Shown here one piece after another: positions 13,485 through 25,956 of a stretch of DNA of 64,000 nt; position 1 is the stretch's first letter; the number at the start of each line of letters is the position of its first letter. A program made the translations under genes and the position numbers. The notes under the pieces are model-generated. The model worked only from the letters and a program-made list of their open reading frames with translations. It did not search any database and was not told the origin of the DNA. This DNA is from Adineta steineri. Lineage: Eukaryota; Rotifera; Eurotatoria; Adinetida; Adinetidae. The stretch is from positions 59,455 to 123,454 of the forward strand of contig CAJNOI010000229.1 of assembly GCA_905250115.1 (NCBI GenBank). The letters are read 5' to 3'.

Positions 13485-15565
13485 ATGGCGAATCCAGTAT
13501 CAACCACATATGGAAGCCATTCATCGATCGAACGCATTGTCTGGACAGATGACGATGATAATAATCAGTAAGTACAATATCGATTTCAAGATGCGTATAT
13601 ATCTTATATTTTAATGACAGAATTAATCAAAAGAAGTCCTTTGCTTGGCATTGGTGCTTTAGATGCTGTTTTATTGGATCATTAGTTGCTGGAATAGGTT
13701 TAGCTATTGTACTCGCATTTTGGTTGACTTCAAAAACAACAACAACAACGGAAACATTAAGTATGTAGCAATTAAAATCATTTGTTTTCATCTTGACTAT
13801 TTTGTCTTTTTATTCATCAAATGAAATAAGAAGATAATTGAGTACAGTTTTTAGTTGAATAATAACCTATGATGAGATAAAAATGATAACTATTGACTTT
13901 TTTTAATTAATTAAAAAATCATCAGTAATTAGGCAAAGAACTATTCACGGTTTGTGATTTTCAAAAATTAAATCGGACTGAAACTGAAATCTGGAAAAAG
14001 GTAAGCAAATATTATTAGTTTCGACAGTACGACTTGTAGATAACAGCATACTTATCAAGACATATGCTTCGTTTTATATATCATAACCTGAATTCCTTCG
14101 ATTTCCATCTCATATCTTTATTTTTCTAGGCTTCAGATCTAGCAATAAAAGTATCAGATGATACGCTTAAAATTGCATATAGGTAGTCGTCTAAGTTGAA
14201 TCAGTGTAAGTTGAAACTGAACTGAACCGAAACCGATATTGGTTCTACAAGTCTCGATTCGAACCGTTCCCATCTCTGGCTTCAATATCAACAACCGTTA
14301 AGAGTAAATATTAAGACCATGATGATGAACTGAGAAGTCTTGTAGTTATTGAAGCAGTATAAAAGAAGGAGTAGATATTCTTATTTAAATAGTAACATAC
14401 TTTGAGAGAGATGGAGAGATCTGTGCGAGTAAGGAGAAGATAGACATGTGAGTATAATCAAAGTATCTAAAAATGAATAATGGAGTAGAAAGAAAGAAAT
14501 GATAAAATATTTTACATATAAAAGTAAAACAAGGTAAAATTGAGTTTTTGTGAATCATTCTATAATAATTGATGTTTTCAGCTCAAAAAACAACAGTATC
14601 AACTTCAACGATGAGCACGACTCTAGCAACAACAACAACCACAAGTAAGATGCTGATTCTAGCAGATGTGTTCGAACTCTTGTGAAACAGGCAGAACTCT
14701 ATAATCATATTAAACTGTGATAAAACTATCTATACAACACAATAACTTTCACAGAAAATTCTACAAAGACATGGAATCTGAAAAAAGTTCAGACGACATA
14801 AATGAGTATCAAAACGAGACCAAAACCACATACCCATCTATTTTTAGTACAATATAATAGAATTACAGGGTTTCGATAGTTCTGGAAGAGTTCAGATTTC
14901 ACTGAGTTCGTACACTGCTGCACTAGTTAAACGATTTTTTTACTTAGTCTCCACATCTAATTGGCTGATTAATGGTGATGGAGAGACTGGTTCATGCCAA
15001 GTAGGATACGGCATAACGAGTCCAACAGGCTGGATGTACAATGGACCGGTTACGCAAATATATTATAGTGCTAGTGATGGTGATTTAAACTCTACGACTT
15101 CAGGTCCTAGGTGATAGAAAGATATATAAATAATTTGATGTTCGATTCTTTTCTGTTTATAGTAATCGTGGACAATGTTATTTCTATGGTCAAATTTCAA
15201 ATGTTACTTCAATGTGGCAATATGTAAACCTGACTAGCTCAATCAATCCTGTTTTGATTGACAATCAAACAGTACGATTTAATTTTTCAGCATGGCTTGG
15301 CGGTTATTATGATCAAGATGACAATGTTCAAGTCTCGCTAATGTTCATCAATCAACTCAACCAAGCTGTAGGTAGTACAGTCGTTCTTGGACCAGTATTA
15401 GCTATAGATCGTGGGAACGTCAGTAAACTGCTCTTTCGGCAAACTAGTGGGCTCGTACCAACCAATGCTCGATCTTTATTGGTGACGGCTACAATGATTC
15501 GTACCGCAGGAATCGCCTATAATGATGGTTGTGTCGATAATATCTATCTTTATTTTTATCAATAA
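13485..15565 (+). CDS. Type II membrane mucin with a lectin-like outer domain
   Basis: Five exons (13485-13567, 13621-13760, 14582-14644, 14948-15110, 15163-15565) join without frame conflict to 283 aa. The order is: short cytoplasmic part with an acidic TDDDDN; one membrane segment, CFIGSLVAGIGLAIVLAFWL; a Thr-rich stalk (TTTTTETL, then TSTMSTTLATTTTT) that would be heavily O-glycosylated; and an outer domain of about 190 residues starting SNWLINGDGETG and ending GCVDNIYLYFYQ. The outer domain has the beta-sandwich pattern of carbohydrate-binding modules (NFSAWLGGYYDQDDN, VLAIDRGNVS, TMIRTAG then YNDGCVDN), which I associate with secreted bacterial proteins; a transferred origin is an inference. 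Two further exon-like blocks (13933-14000 and 14130-14182) lie in the long second intron and are not in this model. Confidence 0.7.
13933..14182 (+). other. Two exon-like blocks that do not fit the gene model
   Basis: 13933-14000 has AG and GT borders and encodes KELFTVCDFQKLNRTETEI. 14130-14182 is also AG/GT bounded and encodes ASDLAIKVSDDTLKIAY. They splice to each other and to the upstream exon in frame, but the second ends in a phase that breaks the frame of the next exon (14582). They could be remains of an older exon set, part of a different transcript, or alternative exons whose partner was lost. Confidence 0.4.
14184..14280. mobile_element. Possible hAT-type right end in the intron
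   Basis: The reverse complement of the segment ending at 14278 begins CAGAGATGGGAACGGTTCG, like many hAT termini. It is followed by GGCTTCA (14278-14284), which also occurs at 14129-14135, so the copies may be a target duplication. No left terminus is visible, so it is at best a fragment. Confidence 0.3.
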
Positions 15566-16706
15566 ATATTCTCAATGTCGCTGTACTGATACTACCAACA
15601 TCGTATAAAAACTGTCGTTCTATATCATTCGAATAAGCGTGCATTTTATTGTTATAGATCAATTTACATGAATCTTGAAGATGGATATGGATGAGAATAT
15701 GTTTATTCATCATATCCTCACCTCACCTGATTATATAAGTCTTCTTTTTTCATATGCATAGAGTATTTCATTTCCAACTATATAAAAAAACTTTTATTAG
15801 CCTAGCCGACTGAGGAATGAGACTGAGTATATTATATATCTTAGCAAAGATAAGAAAACACATAATAAATAGGAACAGCTGTTTGATTATTGTATTTATA
15901 ACAGAAATAATAACGGGAAAATATCTACGATCAGAAAAGCAAAGTATGGCTGTAGGGATTGGACTATAATAAAAATGACACTCACACAAACACCCTCTAT
16001 AATTTTATTTTTATGTCAATCGTCTCAAATTCTAGAAAAGAGAAATAGATTGTACCACTTGCAAACGAAAAACAAACGATTTGAAAGTCAGTTATCTATA
16101 GATATACTGCACTAATCAATTTCCTTTTTTTCGATTGGCTTGAATTAACAAGTTTAAAACTAACAATGAGATAATTACTAATCGTAAAGAAATATTAAAT
16201 AGAAATTGTCTTATTATTGATTCTCTTTTATTAAAATACATATTCGTATAAAAATAAGGTAACGTGAATGTAAGTATCTTGTTTACCTCATTAGTTCGTA
16301 TATCTGATATGATTTTAGATTTTGTTCTAGATTATCTTTTGATGTTGTTATTTACAGATATATTCATCTATGTCTTTCATGAACTTACCTCAAAGTCTTT
16401 TCGTAAGCAAAATATGCCAATTATCACATATTCTACATTCGCTGGATACTATCAAAATAATTAGATATTATGAAAGATGACACTATAAAACTAACGGAGC
16501 ATTTGAAAGGATAATTCAAATTATCGTATCAATTGTAACTTTTGCTAATCATAATAAACTAATATATAAGAGCAGAAAAAAAAGATATATTTTTTATTTG
16601 GAATAGAATATTAAAATATGTGATAATACAGTAAACATATGAAAGGAAATAGTTCGCGGGTATCATACGATGACAGTTATTCTAACTAAAGTTTTGTTTG
16701 AAATAA
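15566..16706. other. Intergenic region
   Basis: AT-rich. Weak telomere-like remnants at about 15675-15728 and 15950-15997 (GACACTCACACAAACACCCTC). No gene supported. Confidence 0.45.
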
Positions 16707-18819
16707 TTAATATAGCTCTGTACTATTTAAAGCAATGATACCATTCCATCCACCAGTAATTAATACTTTTCCATTTGATAATACAGCTGCAATGGGATAA
16801 TATCGTGCATTAGCCATGTTACTAGTAGTTGTCCAAGTGCCTGTTGATGGATCATACAGCTCAGCACTATTTAAAACAAAACTATTCGCTCCGCCAGTAA
16901 CTAGTACTTGTCCATTGGATAATATAGATGCTGTATGAGTAGATCGTGTATAAGTCATGCTACCAGTAGTTGTCCAAGTACCTGTTGATGGGTCATACAG
17001 CTCAGCACTAGTTAAAAAGCTCGTGTCATTAGTCTGTCCACCAGTAACTAATACTTTTCCATTTGATAATACAGATGCTGTATACAGTTCTCGTGCATTA
17101 GTCATGTTACCGGTAGTCGTCCAAATGCCCGTTGATGGATCATATAGTTCAGCACTCTTTAAATAACCACCATAATTCTGTCCGCCAGTAATTAAAATTT
17201 TCCCATTTGATAACATAGCTGCTGTGTGATAAGCTCGTGTAGTAGTCATGTTACCAGTAATTGTCCAAGTACCTGTTGATGGGTCATACAGCTCAGCACG
17301 ATTTATATAAGTATAATTATTAGGTTTTCCACCAGTAACTAATACTTTTCCATTTGATAATACAGATGCTGTATGAGCTGCTCGTGGATTCATCATGCTA
17401 ATAGTAAGTGCCCAAGTACCTGTTGATGGATCATACAATTCAACACCATTAAAAGCAGTAATACGATCGATCGTACCACCAGTGATTAATACTTTCCCAT
17501 TTAATAAAACAGATGCAGTGTGAGCGTATCGTGCATTAGTCATATTACCCGTATGTGTCCAAACACCTGTTGATGAATCATAAAGCTCAGCACTATTTAA
17601 AGCAATATATCCGTTGCCTTCTCCACCAGTAACTAATACATTACCATTTGGTAACACAGATGCTGTGTGAATATATCGTCCATGACTCATATTGCCAGTA
17701 GAAACCCATCCTAGAAGTTATATTTTTATATATTTAGACAATACAATATTAGATAATCAAACAATCAACATTCATTAGTCTTGTGCACAGGAATTTTCAT
17801 TATTCTAAAAACTACAGTCTTTGATATGTCTCTTTTATATCACCTCAAACTTATGTAGACTGAGAATAGTAGTCAGATGTATTACACAAAATCTCTTCAT
17901 ATGTCATTATGACATCTTTGGTTTTCTATATTTTCTATTTCCTTTGTTATCTCATCTTGGGTGTGGGTGCGGGTATAGATATTATTCAATTCGCTCACAC
18001 CCACACCCACACCCTCAAGATGATTACTTACTAGCGACTGTACTAGATTGATTAGTGGTAATGTCGAAATGAACTGAAAAGCGAAACAAATAAAGCTATG
18101 AGTTAGAGTCAGTGACAATAATACTGTATGTTTTACCTGTTGATGCTGGTGTTGTTGTCGATGTTTCAGTGGTGATCTTAGGCTTTTGAGTAGTCGCTGC
18201 TTCAGTGGTAGTCGTTGGCTTTTGATTAGTCGCTGCTTCAGTGGTGATCTTAGGCTTTTGAGTAGTCGCTGTTTCAGTAGTGATCTTAGGCTTTTGAGTA
18301 GTTGTTGTAACTGAATCAAAAGAGATAAGTTAGCCACAAAATAAACATATTTTTTAAAGAGAAAATATAATGAAATAACACTTACTCTTTGTTGTAGATT
18401 TAGTTGTGCTTGTTGTATGTATGGTTGTAGCTGTTCAGAGAAGGAAAAACAAATAAAAATAAAATAGTTATTAGAAATATTTTTTACTTGTAACAGTCTT
18501 TGGTGGACAAATTTGTTTGCTTGCCAAAGGTAATGGATAGCATATTGGTTTGCCACATCGTGTACTATTCACACAGATTGTACACCCGATTGAACAAGTT
18601 ACATTATCCATATTACATCGTACAAAAACTTGCACACGAGAGAGTAGTTAAAGCACATATTCCCATATTCGAATTGGATGTTAATGGAAAACAATCGCAG
18701 TCAAGATTCGATGAACATGATATTCCTTGAGAATTACATGCAGTAAAATTACATGTTGCTGTTGTTGTTGAGTTAACTAACAAATAAATAATAAGAAAAT
18801 AAAGAAAAATAATAGTCAT
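16707..18819 (-). CDS. Secreted Cys-rich, Thr-rich, seven-kelch-repeat protein (one frameshift)
   Basis: Minus-strand exons 18819-18488, 18430-18386, 18310-18137, 18073-18032 and 17710-16707 join in phase to about 531 aa. Order: signal peptide (MTIIFLYFLIIYLLVN), a Cys-rich domain of about 80 residues, a Thr-rich stalk with tandem TTQKPKITTETA units, and seven kelch repeats of about 45 residues with MTNARYAHTASVL, NGKVLVTGG and SAELYDPSTGTW in each. The kelch units would close a seven-bladed propeller outside the cell. Their wording is that of bacterial kelch proteins and the units are very alike at DNA level, which suggests transfer or recent repeat homogenisation. The first exon needs one base fewer in the A5 run at 18624-18628 to stay open; as read it stops at 18613. 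The last intron holds a telomere-like element. Confidence 0.75.
17953..18022. repeat. Telomere-like inverted element inside an intron
   Basis: CATCTTGGGTGTGGGTGCGG on the left, CACACCCACACCCTCAAGAT on the right; the 7-bp ends CATCTTG and CAAGATG pair exactly. It accounts for much of the unusual length of this 321-nt intron. Confidence 0.75.
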
Positions 18820-20102
18820 TATTATTAATTACTTAGTTGTTGTTGTTGTTCTGATGTGTTTCTATCGTTGAAGAAAATTAAAAAAAGTATAGAATACGTA
18901 GAACTTGGTCCTTAATACTTACACTAATAGTAGCACGTAGAATAAAAATATAACGCTTGAACCCAAAATTTTCATCATTGTGTGATACTATCGTATGAAT
19001 TATTAAGTAAAACTTAATAGCTACCAACTAAAATAATTCTTTTCTTATTTGTTTAGAAAAATCATGAAATGCACCTTCTTTTATATGTACAATCAGCGAC
19101 TGAATTTTCAAGTGTGGTTGTGTAAAGGAAAAAAAATCTTCGAAAATCGCAACTTTACGCAATTACATATTTAATGGATGAAAAAAGAAAAACAGGAGAA
19201 GAAACAAATCGTTGCTACTTTCTTGCTAATAAAACAAAAACATTAATTCTGGCAGTTACTTTTAATAAATAAATGCGTAACCTCGGATTTTATCCGAGAG
19301 TTATGTGTACTGCAAAAAGCGGAAATAGACATTGACCTGTTTTTTATATTCTTAGTCAACAATAAACAGTTCTAACAGCAGTGTCAGTATATGTGAGTTT
19401 TTCATAGTTTTCGGATAGTGTAATGTTGAGGAAACCTCGAACGCACCATATTTACCCCCTATCATTATTCAAGGCTCTTCACAAATTCTATCTACTCCAA
19501 AAATACTAGGTAAAAGGAATAAGAGGAATAATTTTTAAATGAATTTGTGTTTGTATCTAGGGGAATTACGATCATAAGCAACCTCATGAATTTGTAAGAG
19601 ATATATAATAGATACAGACATCAGTATTTTCATAATAACTCACTGATATTAATAGCTATCGAGTCCGGATTTTTACCTTTCAGTAGTCCTTTTGACTAGC
19701 TACAAAACCAGCTATTTGACAAATCTCAAAACTACTAGTCATCTGAGACATATCTAGGCAATTTGGTGTCTGGATACGGTTTTGTGCATTTTGAGACCTT
19801 TTTCATGCGATATTTTGTTAGAAAGCTACGATTTGGTTTAAAACTAATATCAGATTCGGAATCAGCGCTAAAAACTGAGTCGATTTATATATGGTGTGAA
19901 TAATTTTGAGGATAATATTTTGTTTTGAAAAAAATCCCTGTACCCCCCCTCAGGGATGGTCTGATCAATAATGAGAATTTTTTTTATAACTCAGTAATGG
20001 TACAACCGATTGAGCTCATATTCGAACTCGACCGAGATATCAATGAGACTAAACTGTATAGAAAATTTCACCTCAATCTGATTCTCCTTTCGTGCGTTAT
20101 CG

Positions 20103-20184
20103 TGTAAACGGCCGGACGGACGGACGGCCGGCCGGACACACTGACCGATTCTAGTAGTGTACTCACTTTTTGAGTACACAAAAA
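20103..20184. repeat. CGGAC tandem island with hairpin
   Basis: GGCCGGACGGACGGACGG and similar units form a GC-rich patch in AT-rich DNA. Nearby is a perfect 9-bp stem, GTGTACTCA/TGAGTACAC, with a CTTTT loop (20156-20178). It looks like the end of a dispersed noncoding element, but no second copy is in the window. Confidence 0.45.
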
Positions 20185-20348
20185 AAGCTCTGGGGTAAAA
20201 AGAAAATTGTAAAGCTTGAAATTTTCAATTCATAATTTTTTTTGTTGATGTGGTATGAGTCAAGCTGATGAAATCATTTAGTCTACCTTCGCCGACCGAA
20301 ATTCGCCGAAAGTGAACTTCACCAGATCGATTATCGTCGAATAGATTT

Positions 20349-20411
20349 ATCAAGAAAAGCTGGATGGGGATGTGGGTGTCTTGAATCCATGGCCCTCACC
20401 CACACTTGATA
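20349..20411. repeat. Telomere-like inverted element
   Basis: ATCAAG border, GGATGTGGGTG on the left, CCTCACCCACACTTGAT on the right. Confidence 0.55.
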
Positions 20412-21403
20412 AATATTTTACTCTTGATGAGAAGCAGTTCAGCAAAATTTCAATGTAATCAAATTGATAGAAGAATGCATCCTCATTACATACTGTTTAT
20501 ATATAATTGCAAGGCATAGATAGCCATTAGAATGGCATATTTCATGTTTTTTTCTTTCTATTCCTCATCGTCAGCATCTTTAAAATACTCGATAAACACT
20601 TATTGCAATACTGATATTCTACACTTAACAAATGAATCTTTGAAAGTATTAGAAAGACGGTGTAAATAAATGCGTCGATGATTAGATGAAGCGTAATAGA
20701 TTTTTTTGTGATCGAAGCTGTAAAAAGTATTTTTCATTTGCATCACGTATTATTTTAGAAACTAACAAGAAGAAAGAACGAAAAACGTGCTTTCGAGAAT
20801 TGTCTATGTATAACATATTTTCATCTTCGTTTATTTTGTGTGACACTCTGAATTACTTGAAGAAAAAGTTTTAGGAACAGAATAAGATTATTTCAGATAA
20901 AACCTGTAATCAACTAGTCTAAAAATATTGACATCCGCAGCTTGAAGTGTGTGAGTTGTGGTAAACGCCAACCGTGAAGATGATCAAATACAATGGCACA
21001 AAAAAAATTATACGACTATAGTCAACCATGATGTCAAAAATTTTGAAGTTACATAAAAGCCCTATAAATTGCAACGAAAGCGCACCAAGTCATTATAATA
21101 AAATTGGTTTTTATCGAGTATTTTTATCGTCTCATTGTACTAACTCAAGAAAGGGCTAACATTATTTTTTTAAAGATATTCATACAATAGACAAAGATTC
21201 CAAAATGTATCTCATATATTCATAGAAACAAACCGCGAGTACATTCACTCTTTCTCTTTGTGTGTCTTTTTCTAATTGATCTCTCTCGTTATGATATATT
21301 TATCATACAATAAATTATTCAATCATCTTCAAAGAAACTGTCCAAAAAGAAGAAGAACTTTAAATTAATATAATAGTACATCTAATTAATCAATAAAATA
21401 TTT

Positions 21404-24099
21404 CTATCGATTAATAATAAGTGTAGTATCATCATCAATTGCTTTGCAAGATCCTTCACCCTTAAGTATAATATTTGGCATTAAACGAGTAAATAATAAT
21501 AAAAATGGTGAATCATTGATGTCACATCGTTGAATTTTGATATCGATTTCAAATCTAGATATTGTTGGATATACATTTATATCAATAATTGTTTCTTTTC
21601 TTGGAATATCGAATTGATTTTGAACAGTTAATCCAATATACCCTAATGAAGAAATTCGAATATCATAAGATAATACATGTTGAATTCGAATTCTGTAATC
21701 TGAATAATTATTCTTCATCGATTCGATTTGAATATGTTCAACAGCTAATTGACGATTAAAACTATCATCAAATGTACAATTTGTTGAGCTAAAACATGTT
21801 TTATTATATAATTTATGACCACTTTTAATCGAAAGTTGATCAAGTATAGGTGATAGAACAAGACCATGATATGTATTAACTGTAATTGTTGATTGTTGTG
21901 ATATAAGTAAAGCATTAAATGAATTATTCATTGAAGTTTCTGCATTATAAATTGATTTTGATATATGTTCAGCATAAAAAGTATTTGGATGATTTTTCGT
22001 AAATGGTTGACGAATACAACATATAATAAGAACAATAAAGAAAATAACTAAAAGAGTAATTAATAAACGAATAAATTGTTTTGTTTGTTGTAATATTGGA
22101 AGGAAAAATAATGTCGGAATAACAACAATACTACAAATAATTAGATTTCCACGAAGTATCCATCCAAATGAAAATAATGGTGTTACCATTGGGATAAAAA
22201 TACGAAGTAGTCGATTAACTATTTCAATTGTATGTATCAATGGAAAAAAAGATATTAACAATGGTAAATATAGCTGATGAAAATCTTTTCCAAAGATTTG
22301 TTTCCAATGAAGAATAAATTCAGTAATAATCAGAATAAGATATAATGGACAAATAAATATTGACCAAATAAGAATTATATAAAAGTATTGAGAATTGGAA
22401 TAAATTGAAATAATCATTAATAAACTATAAATGATGAGAACGGAAATATTTTGTTCAAAATCGAAATGAATTTTATTCAAATGTTTAGTATTGTATTCAG
22501 ATGATTTTTGAGAGCATTTCCGAAGAATACAACGATGTAATAGATCGAATAAATATCGAAAAATAATAAAACCAATTAAACATGGTAAACTAAAAAGAAA
22601 TATGGCTAATGTTGAATTACCATGCCATGAAGTAGGTTGAGTTTTTGATAGAATCCATGCTAAAATCAATGAAAATACAAGGCCAACAATCATTGATAGA
22701 ATATTAGAGATTGAATATATCATAATAGAAATAATACGAATAATTAATGGGTATTTAAATCGAAAATAGATACAATGAAGATCATTACATGAGAAATTTT
22801 GTTTTCGATGATATATATGATCGAATATAATTCGAATAATACCAATAATAATAATTAAGATAATTAAAATTTTTTGAATTAATATTGATGTTGATAATTT
22901 ATAGATCATCAAATATCGACTAAGAATATCAAAATAAATTAAAGGATCTGCATCGTTAATATCGTTTATCTGTTGATTATGCTCAAGGAGGATATTACGA
23001 ATTAATATAGCAAGATTATCACCGAGATCTTGAATAACACCTTGTTTAAATGTTGATAATTGATCTAGTGATGTATGATATGTGTATCCATCAAGAAAGT
23101 AACCAAAATCGTATCCTAATCGAGAATAACTTAAATTGAAAATATCATAATCACTACGGAATCGAAGCCATCTAGGAATTTTCTGTAGGATTACATTAGC
23201 ACGTGGTCTTGCTACTCGACTATAATCAATGACAAGCTAGAAAAACAGTTCATAGAAAGTGAATTAGACTGAAAAACAAATACCTGTGATGATGTTGTTC
23301 GTAATAGATTAGCTACTTCATTGCAATTACTTGAATCAACATTAAGAAAATGACGAACATTAAAACGCCAACGATGATTAGCAATAAATGCCTTGGAACC
23401 TTCTAATCTTGTCTCTTCGGCATTTGTGAATAGTATAATTAAGTGAACATTAGAAAAATTTATTGTTAAATCGTTGATTAAATTTGAGAGAAGTTCAAGT
23501 AAAATAACAATACCCGAACCATCGTCAGCAGCTCCTGAACTAAATTCCACTATTAAAACAAAACGAAAAGAGTTTTACATCAAATGATTAAACTTCTAAA
23601 CGTACGTACCTGAATCGTAATGAGCACTTAACATTAGACTAGGTATATTTTGAAATTTATTAGTTGTATTTGACACACGAACAAGAATATTTTGTAATTG
23701 ATTGTGTTTATAATTAGTAAAATTTTGAAGATCAAGTTCACATTGAATATGTCTTTTATTCATTGAACAAATACGTTTTATTTGTAAAATAAGATAATCA
23801 CGTGCATCAAAATTTCCACGTGTATTACTTACTCTTGATCCATATTGAGTTAAATTACTTAGATAATCAAGAGCACGTTCTTCACTAAATATATGACGTG
23901 CACTTGTTCGTGTTTTTACTGTTGGTACTGAATAGGATAGATGATGTGCAAATGGACCAGCAAGAAGTAAAAGACAAATTAATAAAACAAACCATAAAAT
24001 AAATTCTTTGAGATGCTGATTATTATGTGATTGTCGATGAATTTGATTGGTATACGAAACTTGGGGTATAAAAACAGTTTCTTCTACTATTTCATTCAT
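21404..24099 (-). CDS. ERMP1-like membrane M28 zinc metallopeptidase
   Basis: Exons 24099-23610, 23549-23284 and 23236-21404 join in frame to 862 aa (introns 60 and 47 nt). One membrane segment after the N-terminus (LWFVLLICLLLLAG) leads to an M28 peptidase domain in the lumen. All five zinc-site residues are present: His and Asp in AHYDS (residues 160 and 162), Asp in AADDGSG, Glu in TNAEET, Asp in NVDSS, and His in YTYHTS. The C-terminal half has eight or nine hydrophobic segments and then a hydrophilic end. This is the layout of ER metallopeptidase 1 (Fxna), which is close to 900 aa and needed for ovarian follicle organisation in rat. The role in this animal is inferred only from the family. 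Confidence 0.85.
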
Positions 24100-24405
24100 T
24101 GATGATTGTTATTTATGATGTGTCTGAAATATTTTTTTTCCAATGTGAAGAAAAAGATAAGAAGTAATAAAAAAACTTGGAAGAACAGTAAGAAAAAGAA
24201 TAAAGGAGTGCAGTATGTAGTTTCATATTCGATATGATAAGACACTGCTTTTGACTATTGTGTATGAGATAAGGTGGGATAAAGTTATTATTCTATGAAA
24301 TTTTCATCTTTTTCTTTTCAAAGAAATATAATCAAGAGAAGTACTGTTGTATAAACGGATAAAAAGGCATGATTATTAGAAATTTTAATTATCTTTATTC
24401 AATCT

Positions 24406-24478
24406 AGTGAGTGTGGGGTAAGTGACACGCAAGAGCATGATCATTTAAAGCTACTCAACGCTCTCACACGCATACACA
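24406..24478. repeat. Telomere-like inverted element (diverged)
   Basis: GTGAGTGTGGGGTAAGTG on the left, CTCTCACACGCATACAC on the right. Confidence 0.45.
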
Positions 24479-25529
24479 GATAAAAAAAAAGATGAAGATA
24501 ATAATAATAAAAATATACTAACATTTGCTATGTTGGCTGTCAATGCCCTTTTTATTTCTTAAATTCTCTTCCTCTTCATACTTGGGTTTTTATAAGGAGC
24601 CAAAAACTAAAATCATTCGTTGTGAGTTCAGCGACTACGTTATCGTTAAATTTTCTTCTCACGGAATGGTTTATATCTTTATTAAAAGCATACAGATGCT
24701 TGTAATTGCATAGTTTACTTCTATCTTACTTATTCAATTTTGTTTTCATTAACAGTAGATGGACAGATTAAAATAATATTCTTTTCAGTTATTTTATCAT
24801 AATAAATATCAATACTTAAACAACAATTTAATGTATGACAAAAACGAAGAGTTGTTGTTTTTCTTTCGAAACTCACTCGATAAAAAAGTAAAAGCCATAC
24901 AGTGAAGTAATTTCACAAATGAAGGCAAAGAAAGGTTGGAAAGAAAAATAATGTAGATAACCGTGTGAAATAAACATTAAATTTATCCTAAAAAGCAACA
25001 ACTCCACCATATGTAGCTAAAATAAATACATGATCAAAAACATGTGCGACAGTCAAATGTACTTAAGATAAATGTGCATAATTCCGAAATAAAAATTGAT
25101 GAACTTTTGTGGATGGAAAACAACATTAATTATGAGATAAAATATTTATTATTTTAAAAGAAAATTATTAATTTATGTACAATTTTATCTTTATCGAATT
25201 ATTTCAATTTAATTTTTATAATAGATATTAAATATTTTAAAAACATCTTGAGGATATAGGTGTGGAAATAAAGATATCAGTTCAGACATCAACATATTCA
25301 TAAGACTTTTAAATATTTGTAAAATCTCAAAAAAGAAAATAAAGATTTTTTTATCTTTATATTTGAAAATAGATAAAAATATCGAAAATGTTAATCAGAA
25401 AAATAACAGAAAAATTAATTAAACAAAGAGATAAAATAATAATTCATCTCTTCTCTTTTCTTCCAAATTATCATTTAGATTTTATTATATAAATAATATA
25501 GTCCGTTACACTTTGCCGACAGGTTTTAT

Positions 25530-25579
25530 TTGGGTGTAGGTATTATCTCTTTACTCTTACCTACACCTACACCAACCCT
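25530..25579. repeat. Telomere-like inverted element
   Basis: TTGGGTGTAGGTATTATC on the left, CTTACCTACACCTACACCAA on the right; here the unit has drifted to GTGTAGGT. Confidence 0.55.
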
Positions 25580-25956
25580 TAAAAACACCTACACGAATAC
25601 GAGATGAAACAATAATAAATAAAACAAAGGAAATTGATTCAAGTAACTGTTAAAAAATAAATATATCAAGAATTCGATTGAAATAAACGATGAGTGAAGA
25701 TAGTCTACTTTTCCTTTTTTGTTTTGTTTTTATAGTTGTTAGATATAATAAATAAGAAAGAAAAAACATGTAAGTTAGTAAATGTAGATAAAAGAGAATT
25801 AGTATTTTTCTTGTGTGATTGCATTTTCTCTATTTATTAAAGTTTAATGGGTTTGTGAGGAAGAGAATGGAGACATTGATAAGGCCCAGACCCACACCGA
25901 ATATTTTAGTTTTCATGTTGTAAAAACGATCATCTGGACTATTACACTTGCATTTC

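Larger units (their letters stand above)
18820..21403. other. Long intergenic region with a repeat-like segment
   Basis: Holds a CGGAC-rich island with a perfect hairpin (20100-20190), one telomere-like element (20349), and polypyrimidine stretches with AATAAA near the 3' end of the peptidase gene. Short ORFs at 19925 and 20686 have no support. Confidence 0.45.
24100..25956. other. Intergenic region
   Basis: AT-rich. Two telomere-like elements (24406 and 25530) and a weak one at 25850-25900. No supported gene. Confidence 0.5.
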
